Shown here piece by piece: positions 4,949 to 6,343 of a DNA stretch of 6,343 nucleotides. Under the pieces are notes generated by a model that saw nothing but the letters and a program-made list of their open reading frames with translations, did no database searches and was not told the origin of the DNA. Position numbers and translations under genes: made by a program. The stretch is from assembly GCA_017621905.1 (NCBI GenBank), contig JAGASC010000019.1, positions 1 through 6,343 on the forward strand, given 5' to 3'. This DNA is from Roseburia sp. GTDB taxonomy: Bacteria > Bacillota > Clostridia > Lachnospirales > Lachnospiraceae. Every line of letters begins with the position of its first letter. The first letter of the stretch is position 1.

Positions 4949-6343
4949 CTACGCCGAAATATTCTCCGTAGGCGCATATTTCTTTAATTCCCTGATTGGT
5001 CCGCAGTAAACAAAAACCGACAACAGAAAATAAAGTATACAAATCCCGATGTGTGCCATCCACGGATAATATTTCAGATACAGAATACCGTCCTGTACCA
5101 GATAAATAATACCAAACAGAATAATATGGGAAATCAGCAGGGAACCCGCAGCATTCCTCACTCCGTCTTTCCAATACATCCATGCAATTTTCCGGTTGGT
5201 AACTCCCAGTGCCTGCAGCACACCGATACGCTTCCGCTCCTGCTCAAAAGCGGACATATGAATATTCCAGAGAATCATAAGAGCGATCAGCAGTGACGTT
5301 CCGCCGAGGATTCCCAATATCAATGCATTGTTCAATGCCCGATAATAGATGTTCCAGTTTTCCTCATTATAATTGACAAAAGTAAATCCATATTGCTTTC
5401 CAATCTTTGCAATCTGCGCCGCGTTCTCCACGGCGTTAGCTCCATCCGAAGTATAAATATTCAGATGTGTCTCTCCATAAATGGTCGGGCACTGAGACAG
5501 GATATAAGCAAACTGCTCCTCGCCTCCGTTAAAATCCTCTCCCACCTTTACCGGATTATAAAACACATTCCCTGATATTTTCTTCATAAAAATATCGGAA
5601 CCGATAATAGAAATGCCCCGTTTTTCCGCCAGAAACGGATACAATGCCGAGTCTTTTGTATAATAAATAACTCCTCCTACTTTTGCATCTATCCAGCTGT
5701 AAGCTACCCCCGAATACGCCGACCCGAATTGTTCATACCATTTATATAGAATCAATGATTCTCCGGGTTCTATACTGGTATCTTTCTCATAATAGGCTTC
5801 CAGATTGCCATCATAGGAAAATTCATAACCACCGAAACCTCCCAGAATATATTCAAACATCTGGTAATCTTCCACGCTGTCCGGTATCTTCACGTCCATC
5901 GCTTCATATTCCCGCGCTGTCTCCTGTCGGTACATTGGAATTGCCAAAATCACGCTGTCTCCGTCAAGAAACTCCTTTTCATCTAATGTTCCCACCGTTA
6001 CGGCATCTATAATTTTATCATAAATATCATCCAGATTATCTACCGTATACAGCGTTGTTCCCATACTTCCCACGATTGGCTCAAAATCATCCGCATTTAT
6101 ATTCAGCAATAGCTGCTTTTCTATAGACGGCGCTGTACCCACAAATTTCTCCCGGTCATTTTCCGGCATCAACTGTATGAAATCTGAAATAAGAGGACTC
6201 TCCTCCATTCCATCATATTTTATAAACACCTGATTCATTTGATGGTATAATTCCACCTCTGCTCCCGGGCTGATTTTCTGCAGGTCTTCCTGAAATTTTA
6301 TGATGTCGGCACGCTTATAACCATGGAGCGCATACAACTCATA
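4949..6343 (-). CDS. FtsX/MacB-type ABC permease, C-terminal part; N-terminus lies beyond the right edge
   Basis: The frame is open from the window edge (base 6343) to TAG at 4949-4951, giving 464 visible residues; no credible start with a binding site exists inside, so the gene begins outside. Visible residues 1 to about 338 form a soluble, acidic and aromatic-rich segment, expected outside the cell. Three membrane segments follow at about 340-362, 399-417 and 428-448. Between the first two lies the FtsX-family cytoplasmic loop ERKRIGVLQALGVTNRKIAW, the coupling contact for the ATPase. The tail PIRELKKYAPTENI is typical of the family's end. With the downstream ATPase this makes a mechanotransmitting exporter; the substrate is unknown. 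The large extracellular region shows no recognised domain. The missing N-terminal part should contain at least one more membrane helix. Confidence 0.9.
   Translation of the reverse strand, partial: YELYALHGYKRADIIKFQEDLQKISPGAEVELYHQMNQVFIKYDGMEESPLISDFIQLMPENDREKFVGTAPSIEKQLLLNINADDFEPIVGSMGTTLYTVDNLDDIYDKIIDAVTVGTLDEKEFLDGDSVILAIPMYRQETAREYEAMDVKIPDSVEDYQMFEYILGGFGGYEFSYDGNLEAYYEKDTSIEPGESLILYKWYEQFGSAYSGVAYSWIDAKVGGVIYYTKDSALYPFLAEKRGISIIGSDIFMKKISGNVFYNPVKVGEDFNGGEEQFAYILSQCPTIYGETHLNIYTSDGANAVENAAQIAKIGKQYGFTFVNYNEENWNIYYRALNNALILGILGGTSLLIALMILWNIHMSAFEQERKRIGVLQALGVTNRKIAWMYWKDGVRNAAGSLLISHIILFGIIYLVQDGILYLKYYPWMAHIGICILYFLLSVFVYCGPIRELKKYAPTENISA

Overview
The window reads as a chromosomal stretch of a low-to-moderate GC Gram-positive anaerobe, probably a clostridial gut bacterium of the Lachnospiraceae type. 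The grounds are the base composition, GGAGG-type ribosome binding sites, and the style of the proteins (cytoplasmic class C-like serine hydrolase, MacB/FtsX-type exporter, HigB-HigA module). The genus cannot be fixed from sequence alone. Every recognisable gene is on the minus strand, so transcription runs from right to left.

Layout in transcription order: (1) 6343-4949, FtsX-type permease entering from the right edge, followed 59 bp later by its ATPase (4889-4206); together an ABC exporter operon. (2) 4205-3964, an intergenic stretch with a good sigma70-type promoter and a leader with an inverted repeat. (3) 3963-3247, a histidine phosphatase gene whose frame is interrupted by one amber codon directly after the second catalytic His. 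(4) 3246-3139, repeat copy C. (5) 3138-2029, an intact serine hydrolase of the class C beta-lactamase/EstB fold. (6) 2027-1717, a frameshifted remnant that looks like the C-terminus of a glycoside hydrolase. (7) Repeat copy B, a hairpin and a strong promoter. (8) 1448-798, a HigB-like toxin and HigA-like antitoxin pair, in which the toxin is thrown out of frame at a run of nine A. (9) Repeat copy A and another hairpin. (10) 498-1, the N-terminal 166 residues of an alpha/beta hydrolase (esterase) leaving at the left edge.

The main observation is the repeat family. Three copies (near 577-674, 1576-1679 and 3170-3240) share a two-tier hairpin: an outer stem of 9-13 bp, an inner stem of 6-7 bp and a 12-14 nt loop, with base changes that keep pairing. 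All three sit in the same orientation, 3' of one minus-strand gene (or remnant) and 5' of the next. Read on the minus strand, each carries a possible promoter, TTG(C/T)AT - 17 nt - TAT(A/T)GT, with the -35 in the outer stem and the -10 in the loop, pointing at the next gene. It may be a mobile promoter/terminator cassette.

The second theme is decay. Toxin, glycoside hydrolase remnant and phosphatase each depart from an intact frame by a single-base event, while the serine hydrolase, antitoxin, esterase part and ABC exporter are open. The two homopolymer frameshifts could be real mutations, programmed slippage (most plausible at A9 in the toxin) or sequencing errors. The three other TAG codons in the window behave as normal stops, so general TAG recoding is unlikely.
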